Of a stretch of 16,099 nucleotides of DNA, positions 6,134-12,286 are shown piece by piece. The notes beneath the pieces were generated by a model. The model searched no databases and was not told where the DNA came from. It saw only the letters and a program-made list of their open reading frames with translations. The DNA comes from Actinomycetes bacterium. GTDB lineage: Bacteria; Actinomycetota; Actinomycetes; Actinomycetales; Actinomycetaceae. The stretch is from NCBI GenBank assembly GCA_023389315.1, contig JAEWEQ010000038.1, forward strand, positions 1-16,099, written 5' to 3'. The translations under genes and the position numbers were made by a program. Every line of letters starts with the position of its first letter. Position 1 is the stretch's first letter.

Positions 6134-7585
6134 TTACGCGGTCACCGAGGCGGGAGCGGGGTTAGAAAACTGGCTGGGTGCGTCCGGCAGGTCAGCCGGT
6201 GAGGAAAGCTTGCCCGTGACCGCGGTGCAGGCCGCCACCACCGGGGACACCAGGTGCGTGCGACCACCCTTACCTTGGCGGCCCTCGAAGTTACGGTTCG
6301 AGGTCGAAGCGCTGCGCTGACCCACCTGCAACTGGTCGGGGTTCATACCCAAACACATGGAGCAACCAGCGTGGCGCCACTGCGCCCCGAAGTCCTTGAA
6401 AATCTTGTCCAAACCCTCAGCTTCCGCCTGCAGGCGCACCCGCGCGGAACCGGGGACCACGAGCATCTGCACGCCGTCCGCAAGCTTGCGACCTTCAATG
6501 ATGCGGGCGGCTTCTCGCAAGTCCTCAATGCGGCCGTTAGTGCAAGACCCTAAGAACACCACGTCCACCCCAACTTCCCGCATCGGGGTGCCCGGCTGCA
6601 GGTCCATGTATTCCAAGGCTCGCTGCGCCGCGCGTGCCTGGTCCGGGTCACTCATTTGCGCCGGGTCCGGGACACTGGCTGACAGGGGCACTCCTTGCCC
6701 GGGGTTGGTACCCCAGGTGACGAAGGGTTCAATGTCGGCGGCCTCTAACACCACTTCGGTGTCGAAGGTAGCGTCCTCATCCGAAGCCAGCGAGCGCCAA
6801 TACTGCACCGCCTCGTCCCACTGTTCACCGGTGGGCGCATGGGGGCGCCCTTGCAGGTAGGCGAAAGTAGTGTCGTCGGGAGCTACCATGCCGGCGCGCG
6901 CCCCGGCCTCGATCGACATGTTGCAAACCGTCATGCGTCCTTCCATAGACAGCTCACGGATCGCCTGGCCGCGGTATTCAATGACGTAGCCTTGGCCACC
7001 GCCGGTGCCGATCTTCGCGATCACCGCCAAAATAATGTCCTTCGCCGACGACGCGGCTGGCAGGGAGCCGTTCACCGTGACCGCCATGGTCTTGAAAGGT
7101 GCCAGCGGCAAGGTTTGCGTGGCGAGGACGTGTTCGACCTCGGAAGTGCCAATGCCGAAAGCCAGGGCCCCGAACGCCCCGTGGGTGGACGTGTGCGAAT
7201 CCCCGCACACGATGGTCATGCCCGGCTGCGTCAACCCCAGCTGCGGGCCCACCACGTGCACGATGCCCTGTTCGTTATCACCCAAGGAGTGCAGGCGGAT
7301 GCCGAACTCCTTGGCGTTTTTGCGCAGCGTTTCGATCTGCAGGCGAGAAGTGGGGTCGGCGATCGGCTGGTTGATGTTTACCGTGGGGGTGTTGTGATCC
7401 TCCGTGGCGATCGTCAGGTCAGGGCGGCGTACCGGGCGGCCAGCTTGGCGCAGCCCGTCGAAAGCCTGCGGGCTGGTGACTTCGTGGCATAGGTGCAGGT
7501 CGATGTAAAGCAGGTCGGGGGCACCGTCTTTACCCTTGGTGACAACGTGGTCTTCCCATACTTTCTGCGCCATAGTCTTACCCAT
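6134..7585 (-). CDS. leuC: 3-isopropylmalate dehydratase large subunit
   Basis: This is the 483-residue catalytic subunit, an aconitase-family [4Fe-4S] enzyme. VCGDSHTSTHGAFGALAFGI starts at residue 126. The three cluster cysteines are visible: Cys348 in GSCTNGR, and Cys408 and Cys411 in AGCSMC. SNRNFEGRQG with its substrate-binding Arg begins at 430. I place the start at ATG 7585 (MGKTMAQKVW), the usual LeuC N-terminus, with GGGAG 8 bases upstream. A longer frame reaches a GTG at 7735 but would add 50 residues of non-family sequence. The gene is divergent from the IclR regulator, and leuD follows. The 218-bp leader contains inverted repeats described separately. Confidence 0.97.
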   Translation of the reverse strand: MGKTMAQKVWEDHVVTKGKDGAPDLLYIDLHLCHEVTSPQAFDGLRQAGRPVRRPDLTIATEDHNTPTVNINQPIADPTSRLQIETLRKNAKEFGIRLHSLGDNEQGIVHVVGPQLGLTQPGMTIVCGDSHTSTHGAFGALAFGIGTSEVEHVLATQTLPLAPFKTMAVTVNGSLPAASSAKDIILAVIAKIGTGGGQGYVIEYRGQAIRELSMEGRMTVCNMSIEAGARAGMVAPDDTTFAYLQGRPHAPTGEQWDEAVQYWRSLASDEDATFDTEVVLEAADIEPFVTWGTNPGQGVPLSASVPDPAQMSDPDQARAAQRALEYMDLQPGTPMREVGVDVVFLGSCTNGRIEDLREAARIIEGRKLADGVQMLVVPGSARVRLQAEAEGLDKIFKDFGAQWRHAGCSMCLGMNPDQLQVGQRSASTSNRNFEGRQGKGGRTHLVSPVVAACTAVTGKLSSPADLPDAPSQFSNPAPASVTA

Positions 7586-7640
7586 GGTGATCGCTCCCTG
7601 CGTTCGTCTAACTGGTGTCCGCTGCCCTCCCGCTGCGCGT

Positions 7641-7687
7641 AAACCTCGTGGCCACGGGTGTTTGTCGTAGGCCAGTATCTGAGGTTT
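7641..7687 (-). promoter_or_regulatory. Imperfect long hairpin in leuC leader
   Basis: The arms AAACCTC (plus 7641-7647) and GAGGTTT (7681-7687) are perfectly complementary over 7 bp. Inside them TGGCC (7649-7653) pairs with GGCCA (7670-7674), leaving a 1/6-base internal loop and a 16-base end loop. The palindrome CGTGGCCACG (7647-7656) overlaps the left arm. The structure ends about 55 bases before the leuC start. No T-run follows, so it is not an obvious terminator. A regulatory RNA or a protein site are both possible. Confidence 0.35.
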
Positions 7688-7708
7688 GGGCGCCGGTGGG
7701 ATGACTGA

Positions 7709-7734
7709 TGGTGGGCATGTTTCGGTGCCCACCA
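7709..7734 (-). promoter_or_regulatory. Perfect 9-bp inverted repeat upstream of leuC
   Basis: TGGTGGGCA (7709-7717) and TGCCCACCA (7726-7734) are perfect inverted arms around an 8-base spacer, about 125 bases before the leuC start. It could form a stable hairpin in a long leuC leader or serve as a regulator site in the divergent promoter region. Part of it reads GGTGGGCACCG on the minus strand, faintly like a T-box sequence, but the upstream space is too short for the rest of a T-box. Confidence 0.45.
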
Positions 7735-7770
7735 AGCCAGTCCAACGAATTCGCTAAGTCCATCGATTCC

Positions 7771-7797
7771 CCATCTCACCCAATGAGATGGTAGTAT
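7771..7797. promoter_or_regulatory. Candidate IclR operator and -10 box between leuC and the regulator gene
   Basis: CCATCTCA (7771-7778) and TGAGATGG (7784-7791) form a perfect 8+8 inverted repeat with a 5-base spacer. It is immediately followed by TAGTAT (7792-7797), a good -10 hexamer, 6 bases before the regulator's ATG at 7804. Transcription would then begin at or next to the ATG, giving a leaderless mRNA, which fits the absence of a Shine-Dalgarno sequence. A regulator bound here would sit between -35 and -10 and block its own promoter. IclR proteins called LtbR or NdgR are known to control leuCD in other actinobacteria. Assigning this repeat as the operator is inference from position. 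Confidence 0.5.
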
Positions 7798-7803
7798 CAA
7801 CGC

Positions 7804-8541
7804 ATGGACGAGGAAACAGCATCCAGTGGAGTAGGTGTATTAGACAAGGCCGCTTTGGTTCTTTCCGCCTTAGAAGCCGGCCCTGCCACACTCGCACAAT
7901 TGGTCGCCAGCACCCAGCTGGCTCGACCTACCGCACACCGACTAGCCGTCGCCCTTGAATATCACCGCTTCGTGGCCCGTGATATGCAGGGGCGCTTCGT
8001 TTTAGGGCCCCGCCTGGGGGAACTCTCCTCCGCCGCCGGTGAAGACCGCCTTTTGGCATCCGCCACCCCCGTCCTCATCGCCTTGCGCGACCACACCAAA
8101 GAATCCTCCCAGCTGTACCGGCGCCAAGGTGACCAGCGCGTATGCGTGGCCGCCGCCGAACGCCAAATGGGTCTGCGCGACTCCATCCCGGTGGGAGCCT
8201 CCCTATCTATGAAAGCCGGCTCCGCCGCACAAGTACTGCTGGCCTGGGAAGAACCCGACCGCCTGCACCGCGGCCTGTACGGAGCATCGTTCAACGCCAC
8301 CATGCTGTCCGCCGTGCGCCGCCGCGGCTGGGCCCAGTCCGTAGCCGAACGCGAAGCGGGGGTCGCCTCCGTCTCCGCCCCGGTACGCGGCCCCGGTGGG
8401 CGGGTAGTTGCCGCAGTCTCCATCTCCGGCCCCGTGGAACGCATGGGGCGCCAACCTGGCCGCATGCACGGCCCCGCCGTGGTGGCCGCCGCTAACCGCC
8501 TGTCAGAGTTCCTGCGCCGCGCGGAAGAACTCGGATTCTAA
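7804..8541 (+). CDS. IclR-family transcriptional regulator of leucine genes (NdgR/LtbR-like)
   Basis: The 245-residue DNA-binding protein has an N-terminal winged helix-turn-helix (about 10-70: LDKAALVLSALEAG, then TLAQLVASTQLARPTAHRLA as the recognition region). An IclR effector domain follows (about 80-240), with the usual S.SMKAGSAAQVLLAW and GVASVSAPVRGPGGRVVAAVSISGP segments. It is divergent from leuCD, the placement of NdgR/LtbR in actinobacteria, where the protein controls leuCD and other amino-acid genes. Autoregulation is likely given the inverted repeat over its promoter. No ribosome site precedes the ATG, so translation is probably leaderless. Family is sure; the NdgR/LtbR role rests on context. 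Confidence 0.92.
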   Translation: MDEETASSGVGVLDKAALVLSALEAGPATLAQLVASTQLARPTAHRLAVALEYHRFVARDMQGRFVLGPRLGELSSAAGEDRLLASATPVLIALRDHTKESSQLYRRQGDQRVCVAAAERQMGLRDSIPVGASLSMKAGSAAQVLLAWEEPDRLHRGLYGASFNATMLSAVRRRGWAQSVAEREAGVASVSAPVRGPGGRVVAAVSISGPVERMGRQPGRMHGPAVVAAANRLSEFLRRAEELGF

Positions 8542-8722
8542 CCACCCCGGCGAGCACTGGCTGGCAGTAGAGAGGTCACGATCGGCCCACCCACGTGCGG
8601 AGCCAATGGATGCGGGCTGCGGCCCGACCGGCAGCAGCGACATCCCCCGGCCCCAACCGACTGGGCGGTTCCATAGGAATCGGAAGTGAACGTCCTCGTG
8701 AATAGAAGGAAACTAAACTAGC

Positions 8723-9877
8723 ATGCGGATTGCGCTGGTGAGTGACTGCTACCTGCCGCGCCTAGGCGGGATCGAAACGCAGGTGGCGGGGCTGACGCGT
8801 GCGCTGGCGGATGCTGGAAACCAGGTGTGCGTTTACACTGCGACCTCGGGCGAGGACGCCGACGCTCCCACTACCAGCGGGGGCCGACTAAAGATCCGCC
8901 GTTTGGCACTGCCACTGCCCGCGTCGTTGCCGTACAATCCGCTGGCCGCCGGTGACTTGGCGCGCGAACTGCCCCACTTTGACGTGGTACACGTGCACTG
9001 TTCCACGTTCTCCCCACTGGCTCGGGCGGCCACCAACATCGCGGTGCGACTGAAACTACCCACCGTGGTGACGTGGCATTCGGTGGTGTCCGACATGGCG
9101 GCCCTGTTTAAACGTTTCTACCCACTGGCAGCGTGGGCACGCGCCGGCGTGATACTCACAGCCGTGTCCGTGCCGGCGGCTGCCGCTATTGGAGACATCG
9201 CTGGCCTGCCGATTGAGGTCCTGCCCAACTCGATCAATGCCGCACCGTGGGACAAAATCCGCCAAGCACGCGGGCAGGTCAATACCCAGCCCGGAGGCGA
9301 AAGCGGTGGAAACAGCGGTCCGGATGGTCCGGGGCGCGGGCCCCTGCGGGTGGTTACCGCCTGCCGACTGGTGCGCCGCAAACGCGTGCTAGAACTACTG
9401 AAAGTGGTGGAAAACGCTCGCCAGCGCGGCGCCGACATAGAGCTGACGATATACGGCGACGGGATGCTGATGCCGGTGTTGCAGCGGCGCCAGCGCGCCG
9501 GATACGCCGTGAACCTAGTGGGGCGCGTTGAAGCCGCACAACTAGCGCAGGCCTACGCGGGGGCTGACCTGTTCGCCTCGGCAGTAACTAAGGAAGCTTT
9601 TGGCATAGCCGCGCTGGAAGCCCACGCCTGCGGGCTTCCAGTGATTTACCGCAAGGGCTCAGGGATTAGTGACTTCATAACCGACGGCGAGGACGGGCTG
9701 GCGGCGCGCTCAGATGAACACCTAACCGCGATGCTGGTGCAGTTAGACAACGATCGGGATCTGCTTGCCCACCTGCAGCGGGGCGCCGCGGCCGCCGAGC
9801 CCGTAACGTGGGAGCGGGCCGTCGACATTGTGGGCGACTTCTATCGGAAAGCCCAAGCTGCCGTGAGCGGGCGGTAG
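8723..9877 (+). CDS. GT4-family glycosyltransferase
   Basis: The 384-residue protein has the GT-B fold of family 4 retaining glycosyltransferases. The N-terminal half opens with MRIALVSDCYLPRLGGIE, the glycine-rich acceptor-side loop, followed by VVHVHCSTFSPLA and VVTWHS. The C-terminal half carries the EX7E nucleotide-sugar motif (Glu291 and Glu299 in EAFGIAALE), followed by ACGLPVI. A Gly/Pro-rich, probably disordered stretch (about 182-206) joins the two lobes. There is no signal peptide or membrane segment, so it likely acts at the cytosolic face of the membrane. Donor and acceptor cannot be read from the sequence; PimB-like mannosyltransferases and polysaccharide enzymes share this architecture. 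ATG 8723 has AGAAGGA about 12 bases upstream, rather distant. The gene stands alone; the 181-bp gap before it has only a small hairpin (8613-8626) without a T-run. Confidence 0.88.
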   Translation: MRIALVSDCYLPRLGGIETQVAGLTRALADAGNQVCVYTATSGEDADAPTTSGGRLKIRRLALPLPASLPYNPLAAGDLARELPHFDVVHVHCSTFSPLARAATNIAVRLKLPTVVTWHSVVSDMAALFKRFYPLAAWARAGVILTAVSVPAAAAIGDIAGLPIEVLPNSINAAPWDKIRQARGQVNTQPGGESGGNSGPDGPGRGPLRVVTACRLVRRKRVLELLKVVENARQRGADIELTIYGDGMLMPVLQRRQRAGYAVNLVGRVEAAQLAQAYAGADLFASAVTKEAFGIAALEAHACGLPVIYRKGSGISDFITDGEDGLAARSDEHLTAMLVQLDNDRDLLAHLQRGAAAAEPVTWERAVDIVGDFYRKAQAAVSGR

Positions 9878-9891
9878 AAGCGGGGTGGGCT

Positions 9892-10038
9892 GGGCCGGTC
9901 GGGCAGTCTGGCCGGGGCCGAGTGTGGCCGGGTTGCCGAGCCGCAGCTGGCGGGGCCCTCGCATCTAGTGCGGGCCGGGCAGTCTGGGCCTGCGCTGCAA
10001 GCCACGTGTGGTCGCGTTGCCGAGCCGCAGCTGGCGGG
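9892..10038. repeat. Imperfect direct repeats downstream of the glycosyltransferase gene
   Basis: Two related units fill the gap between the glycosyltransferase stop and the tRNA terminator. The 23-base segment beginning GTTGCCGAGCCGCAGCTGG occurs identically at 9932-9954 and 10016-10038. GGGCAGTCTGG recurs at 9901-9911 and 9977-9987. The two repeat intervals differ (84 and 76 bases), so the units have diverged by small indels. I see no credible reading frame in this gap. Confidence 0.7.
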
Positions 10039-10042
10039 CGTG

Positions 10043-10077
10043 GAAACAGAAAACCCCCAGGCGCTGTTGCACCTGGG
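10043..10077 (-). terminator. Intrinsic terminator after tRNA-Glu
   Basis: On the minus strand CCCAGG and CCTGGG pair (10077-10072 with 10061-10056). The stem extends inward by one G-U and two G-C pairs around the loop AACA. It is followed by GG, TTTT, CTG and TTT. A 9-bp GC-rich stem with a T-rich tail, starting 10 bases after the tRNA-Glu 3' end, is a textbook Rho-independent terminator for the tRNA unit. Confidence 0.88.
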
Positions 10078-10086
10078 AGAAGTTTG

Positions 10087-10159
10087 TACCCCCAACGGGA
10101 TTTGAACCCGTGTCGCCGCCGTGAGAGGGCGGTGTCCTAGGCCGCTAGACGATGGGGGC
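10087..10159 (-). tRNA. tRNA-Glu (anticodon CUC)
   Basis: The 73-nt cloverleaf on the minus strand has acceptor strands GCCCCCA and TGGGGGT, with G1-U72 as in many bacterial tRNA-Glu genes. The anticodon stem CCGCC/GGCGG encloses loop CTCTCAC with anticodon CUC, and the T arm is ACGGGTTCAAATCCCGT. The discriminator is A, and CCA is not encoded. It lies 51 bases after tRNA-Gln in the same transcript and ends before a strong terminator. It is a substrate of the nearby gltX product. Confidence 0.97.
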
Positions 10160-10210
10160 TTGAACACTTGAAGACCGTGTTCCAAAAGCGCGCTGTAAAA
10201 GACGCGGCCG

Positions 10211-10282
10211 CTGGGGTACCTGGACTCGAACCAAGACTAAATGAACCAGAATCACTCGTGCTGCCAATTACACCATACCCCA
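10211..10282 (-). tRNA. tRNA-Gln (anticodon CUG)
   Basis: The 72-nt cloverleaf on the minus strand has acceptor strands TGGGGTA/TACCCCA and D-arm sequence GGTGTAATTGGCAGCAC. The anticodon stem AGTGA/TCATT (one G-U) encloses loop TTCTGGT with anticodon CUG, and the T arm contains GGTTCGAGTCC. The discriminator is G, and CCA is not encoded. The U1-A72 end pair is typical of tRNA-Gln. In bacteria without GlnRS it is first charged with Glu by GluRS and then amidated by GatCAB; that this organism does so is inference from the lineage. Confidence 0.97.
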
Positions 10283-10365
10283 TGGTGTACACCCTCCAGC
10301 TGCTGCAAAACCCGCTTCCGAAACCGGTCACGGTGTCCGCACAGCCATCGTGGTGCCGAAGAAAG

Positions 10366-10395
10366 ACTTTACCTGAATCCCGCCGCGGGTGACAA
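10366..10395 (-). promoter_or_regulatory. Promoter of the tRNA-Gln/tRNA-Glu unit
   Basis: On the minus strand TTGTCA (10395-10390) and TAAAGT (10371-10366) are separated by 18 bases, a good sigma-70-type promoter. It lies just after the gltX terminator and about 84 bases before tRNA-Gln. This suggests the two tRNAs are transcribed independently of gltX and processed from a precursor. Confidence 0.65.
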
Positions 10396-10435
10396 ATCAA
10401 GGCCGCGTGGTGCGCCTCACCCGCCGCACCTGGCG

Positions 10436-10473
10436 AGGAAAACGACGGGACCGCCCTCGTGAGGACGGCCCCG
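10436..10473 (-). terminator. Probable intrinsic terminator of gltX
   Basis: GGGACCGCCCTC and GAGGACGGCCCC (10447-10472) form a hairpin of 3+3+4 pairs with two mismatches. On the minus strand it starts 8 bases after the gltX stop codon and is followed by GTCGTTTTCC. The T-run is short, so termination may be partial. Confidence 0.6.
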
Positions 10474-10480
10474 CGGAAAA

Positions 10481-11980
10481 TTAACCCAGCTGCTGGCGCA
10501 AACGCTCCAAACGCAGCAGAGTTTCTGGCTTGCCCAAGATCTCCATGGACTCAAACAGCGGCGGCGACACCGGGCGGCCTGACACCGCCAAACGCAGCGG
10601 GCCAAACGCAAAGCGCGGCTTCAACCCCATACCCTCGATGATGGCTTCCGAAAGCGCCTGGTGGATGGAATCAGTGGTGAAGTCCTCCAACTCTTCCAGC
10701 ACGCGGTGCGCCGTCGCCAACACCTCGGTGGCTTCCGGCTTGAGCTTGTTGAGCGTCTTCTCATCGTAAGTGAGCTCCGACGCCGGGACGAAGAAAGAGC
10801 CCAACATCCCCACCGCTTCACCCAGCAACTGAATGCGGGTTTGGATCAAAGGCGCCCCGGCCTTCACGATGCGCGCCTCATCGGCTGGCAACTCGCTCAG
10901 CGTGGCGGCGCCAACCAGGCCCTCCCGGTGAAGGTACGGGACAATGCGGGCGGCGAAATCGTCCTCGTCAAGGCGGCGAATGTGCTCGGCGTTAATGGCG
11001 GTGCACTTCTTCAAATCGAAACGCGCCGGGTTCGGGTTCACGTTGTGAATGTCGAAAGCCTCGATCATCTCCTGCGCGGTGAACACGTCATTATCGGGGC
11101 TAATCGCCCACCCCAGCAACGCCAAGTAGTTCAGCAAGCCCTCCGGGATCATGCCGTTTTCGCGGTGCAGCAGCAGGTTCGACTCCGGGTCGCGCTTAGA
11201 GAGTTTCTTATTGCCCTCCCCCATCACGTAAGGCAGGTGACCGAACTCGGGCATACGCTTCGCGATCCCCAACTCCATGAGGGCGCGATAGAGCACGATC
11301 TGACGCGGCGTAGAAGACAGTAAGTCCTCCCCGCGCAGCACGTGAGTGATCTCCATCAGCGCGTCGTCCACCGGGTTCACCAAGGTGTAAAGCGGGTGGC
11401 CGTTGCCTCGCACGATCACGTAGTCGGGGATGGAGCCAGGTTGGAAAGTGATCTCCCCGCGCACGAGGTCAGTGAAAGTGATCGGCTCATCGGGCATGCG
11501 CATACGCAGCACCGGGGTGCGTCCCTGGGCCCGGTACTGAGCCTTCTGCTCCTCCGTCAGGTCACGGTCAAAACCGTCGTAACCGAGCTTCGGATCCCGC
11601 CCGGCGGCGCGATGGCGAGCTTCCACTTCTTCGGGAGTGGAGAAGGACTCGTAGGCGTAGCCACCCTCCAGCAGTTTGGCGGCCACGTCACGGTAGATGT
11701 CCATGCGCTCAGACTGACGGTAAGGAGCGTGCGGGCCACCCTTGCCCACACCCTCGTCCCAGTCCAAACCGAGCCAGGTAAGGGAGTCGAGGATCTGGTC
11801 GAAAGACTCCTGGGAGTCGCGAGCCGCATCGGTATCTTCGATGCGGAAAACGAAAGTGCCACCAACGTGGCGGGCCCATGCCCAGTTGAACAGGCAGGTG
11901 CGCACCATACCCACGTGGGGGGTGCCGGTGGGAGAAGGACAGAAGCGAACGCGGACCGGGCCGCCAAAGTTATTTTCCAT
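10481..11980 (-). CDS. gltX: Glutamyl-tRNA synthetase
   Basis: The 499-residue class I synthetase charges tRNA with glutamate. The HIGH signature appears as HVGM (22-25) after FCPSPTGTP. FRIEDTD follows at 45-51, and the KMSKS signature is KLSKR (259-263). The anticodon-binding helical C-terminus is complete. The length is normal. Two tRNA genes, Gln and Glu, lie directly downstream on the same strand, which suits a non-discriminating enzyme that charges both; that property cannot be proved from the sequence. The ATG at 11980 has no Shine-Dalgarno sequence. TAGAAT, a good -10 box, ends only 9 bases before it, so the mRNA may be nearly leaderless. Confidence 0.96.
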   Translation of the reverse strand: MENNFGGPVRVRFCPSPTGTPHVGMVRTCLFNWAWARHVGGTFVFRIEDTDAARDSQESFDQILDSLTWLGLDWDEGVGKGGPHAPYRQSERMDIYRDVAAKLLEGGYAYESFSTPEEVEARHRAAGRDPKLGYDGFDRDLTEEQKAQYRAQGRTPVLRMRMPDEPITFTDLVRGEITFQPGSIPDYVIVRGNGHPLYTLVNPVDDALMEITHVLRGEDLLSSTPRQIVLYRALMELGIAKRMPEFGHLPYVMGEGNKKLSKRDPESNLLLHRENGMIPEGLLNYLALLGWAISPDNDVFTAQEMIEAFDIHNVNPNPARFDLKKCTAINAEHIRRLDEDDFAARIVPYLHREGLVGAATLSELPADEARIVKAGAPLIQTRIQLLGEAVGMLGSFFVPASELTYDEKTLNKLKPEATEVLATAHRVLEELEDFTTDSIHQALSEAIIEGMGLKPRFAFGPLRLAVSGRPVSPPLFESMEILGKPETLLRLERLRQQLG

Positions 11981-12035
11981 GATGAGTTGATTCTACCGCG
12001 CCGCGCGGGGGCGATGCACCCACCGGATCTACGCG

Positions 12036-12154
12036 AGGGCGCGGGCGCGGTGCCGGTGGCGCTAGAGGGGCGCGGGCGGCGGTGCCGGTGGCGCTAGAGG
12101 GGCGCGGGCGGCGGTGCCGGTGGCGCTAGAGGGGCGTGGGCGCGGTGCCGGTGG
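12036..12154. repeat. GC-rich 32-bp minisatellite upstream of gltX
   Basis: Units start at the shared GCGCTAGAGGGGCG at 12059, 12091 and 12123, a period of 32 bases. Units 12059-12090 and 12091-12122 are identical. A partial copy precedes them (12036-12058) and a slightly altered copy follows (12123-12153, one base shorter and with GTGGGC in place of GCGGGC). The tract lies between the divergent gltX and PatB-like genes, about 55 bases from the gltX ATG. No reading frame makes a convincing protein here. Confidence 0.85.
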
Positions 12155-12171
12155 CCGAGGCCCGCCAGCGC

Positions 12172-12186
12172 CAGGTGGGGCACCTG
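12172..12186. promoter_or_regulatory. Inverted repeat upstream of the PatB-like gene
   Basis: CAGGTG (12172-12177) and CACCTG (12181-12186) are perfect arms around GGG, about 100 bases before the start of the aminotransferase-fold gene. It could be an operator or just GC-rich sequence. Nearby TAAAGT at 12249-12254 is a possible -10 box, but no matching -35 was found. Confidence 0.25.
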
Positions 12187-12286
12187 CCCGCCGCCCGTCC
12201 TCGTAATGCACATTTTCCCGCCTCGCCATGGACGCCAGGTAAAGGCGTTAAAGTAATGCCCAGCAAGATGGAAAGGATTATCACTT

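Noticed and set aside
7586..7735. Longer leuC reading frame starting at GTG 7735
   Set aside because: The extra 50 residues do not resemble LeuC. The ATG at 7585 has a good ribosome site and gives the standard N-terminus.
7690..7740. T-box riboswitch before leuC
   Set aside because: GGTGGGCACCG only loosely resembles the T-box sequence, there is too little upstream room for stem I, and it lies far from leuC.
8713..8721. CTAAACTAG shared with the site at 67-75
   Set aside because: Only nine bases match and the inverted arm is absent, so it is probably chance.
9808..10185. Frames of about 110 codons on both strands around the tRNA-Glu gene
   Set aside because: They cross the repeats, terminator and tRNA and have no ribosome site or family features.
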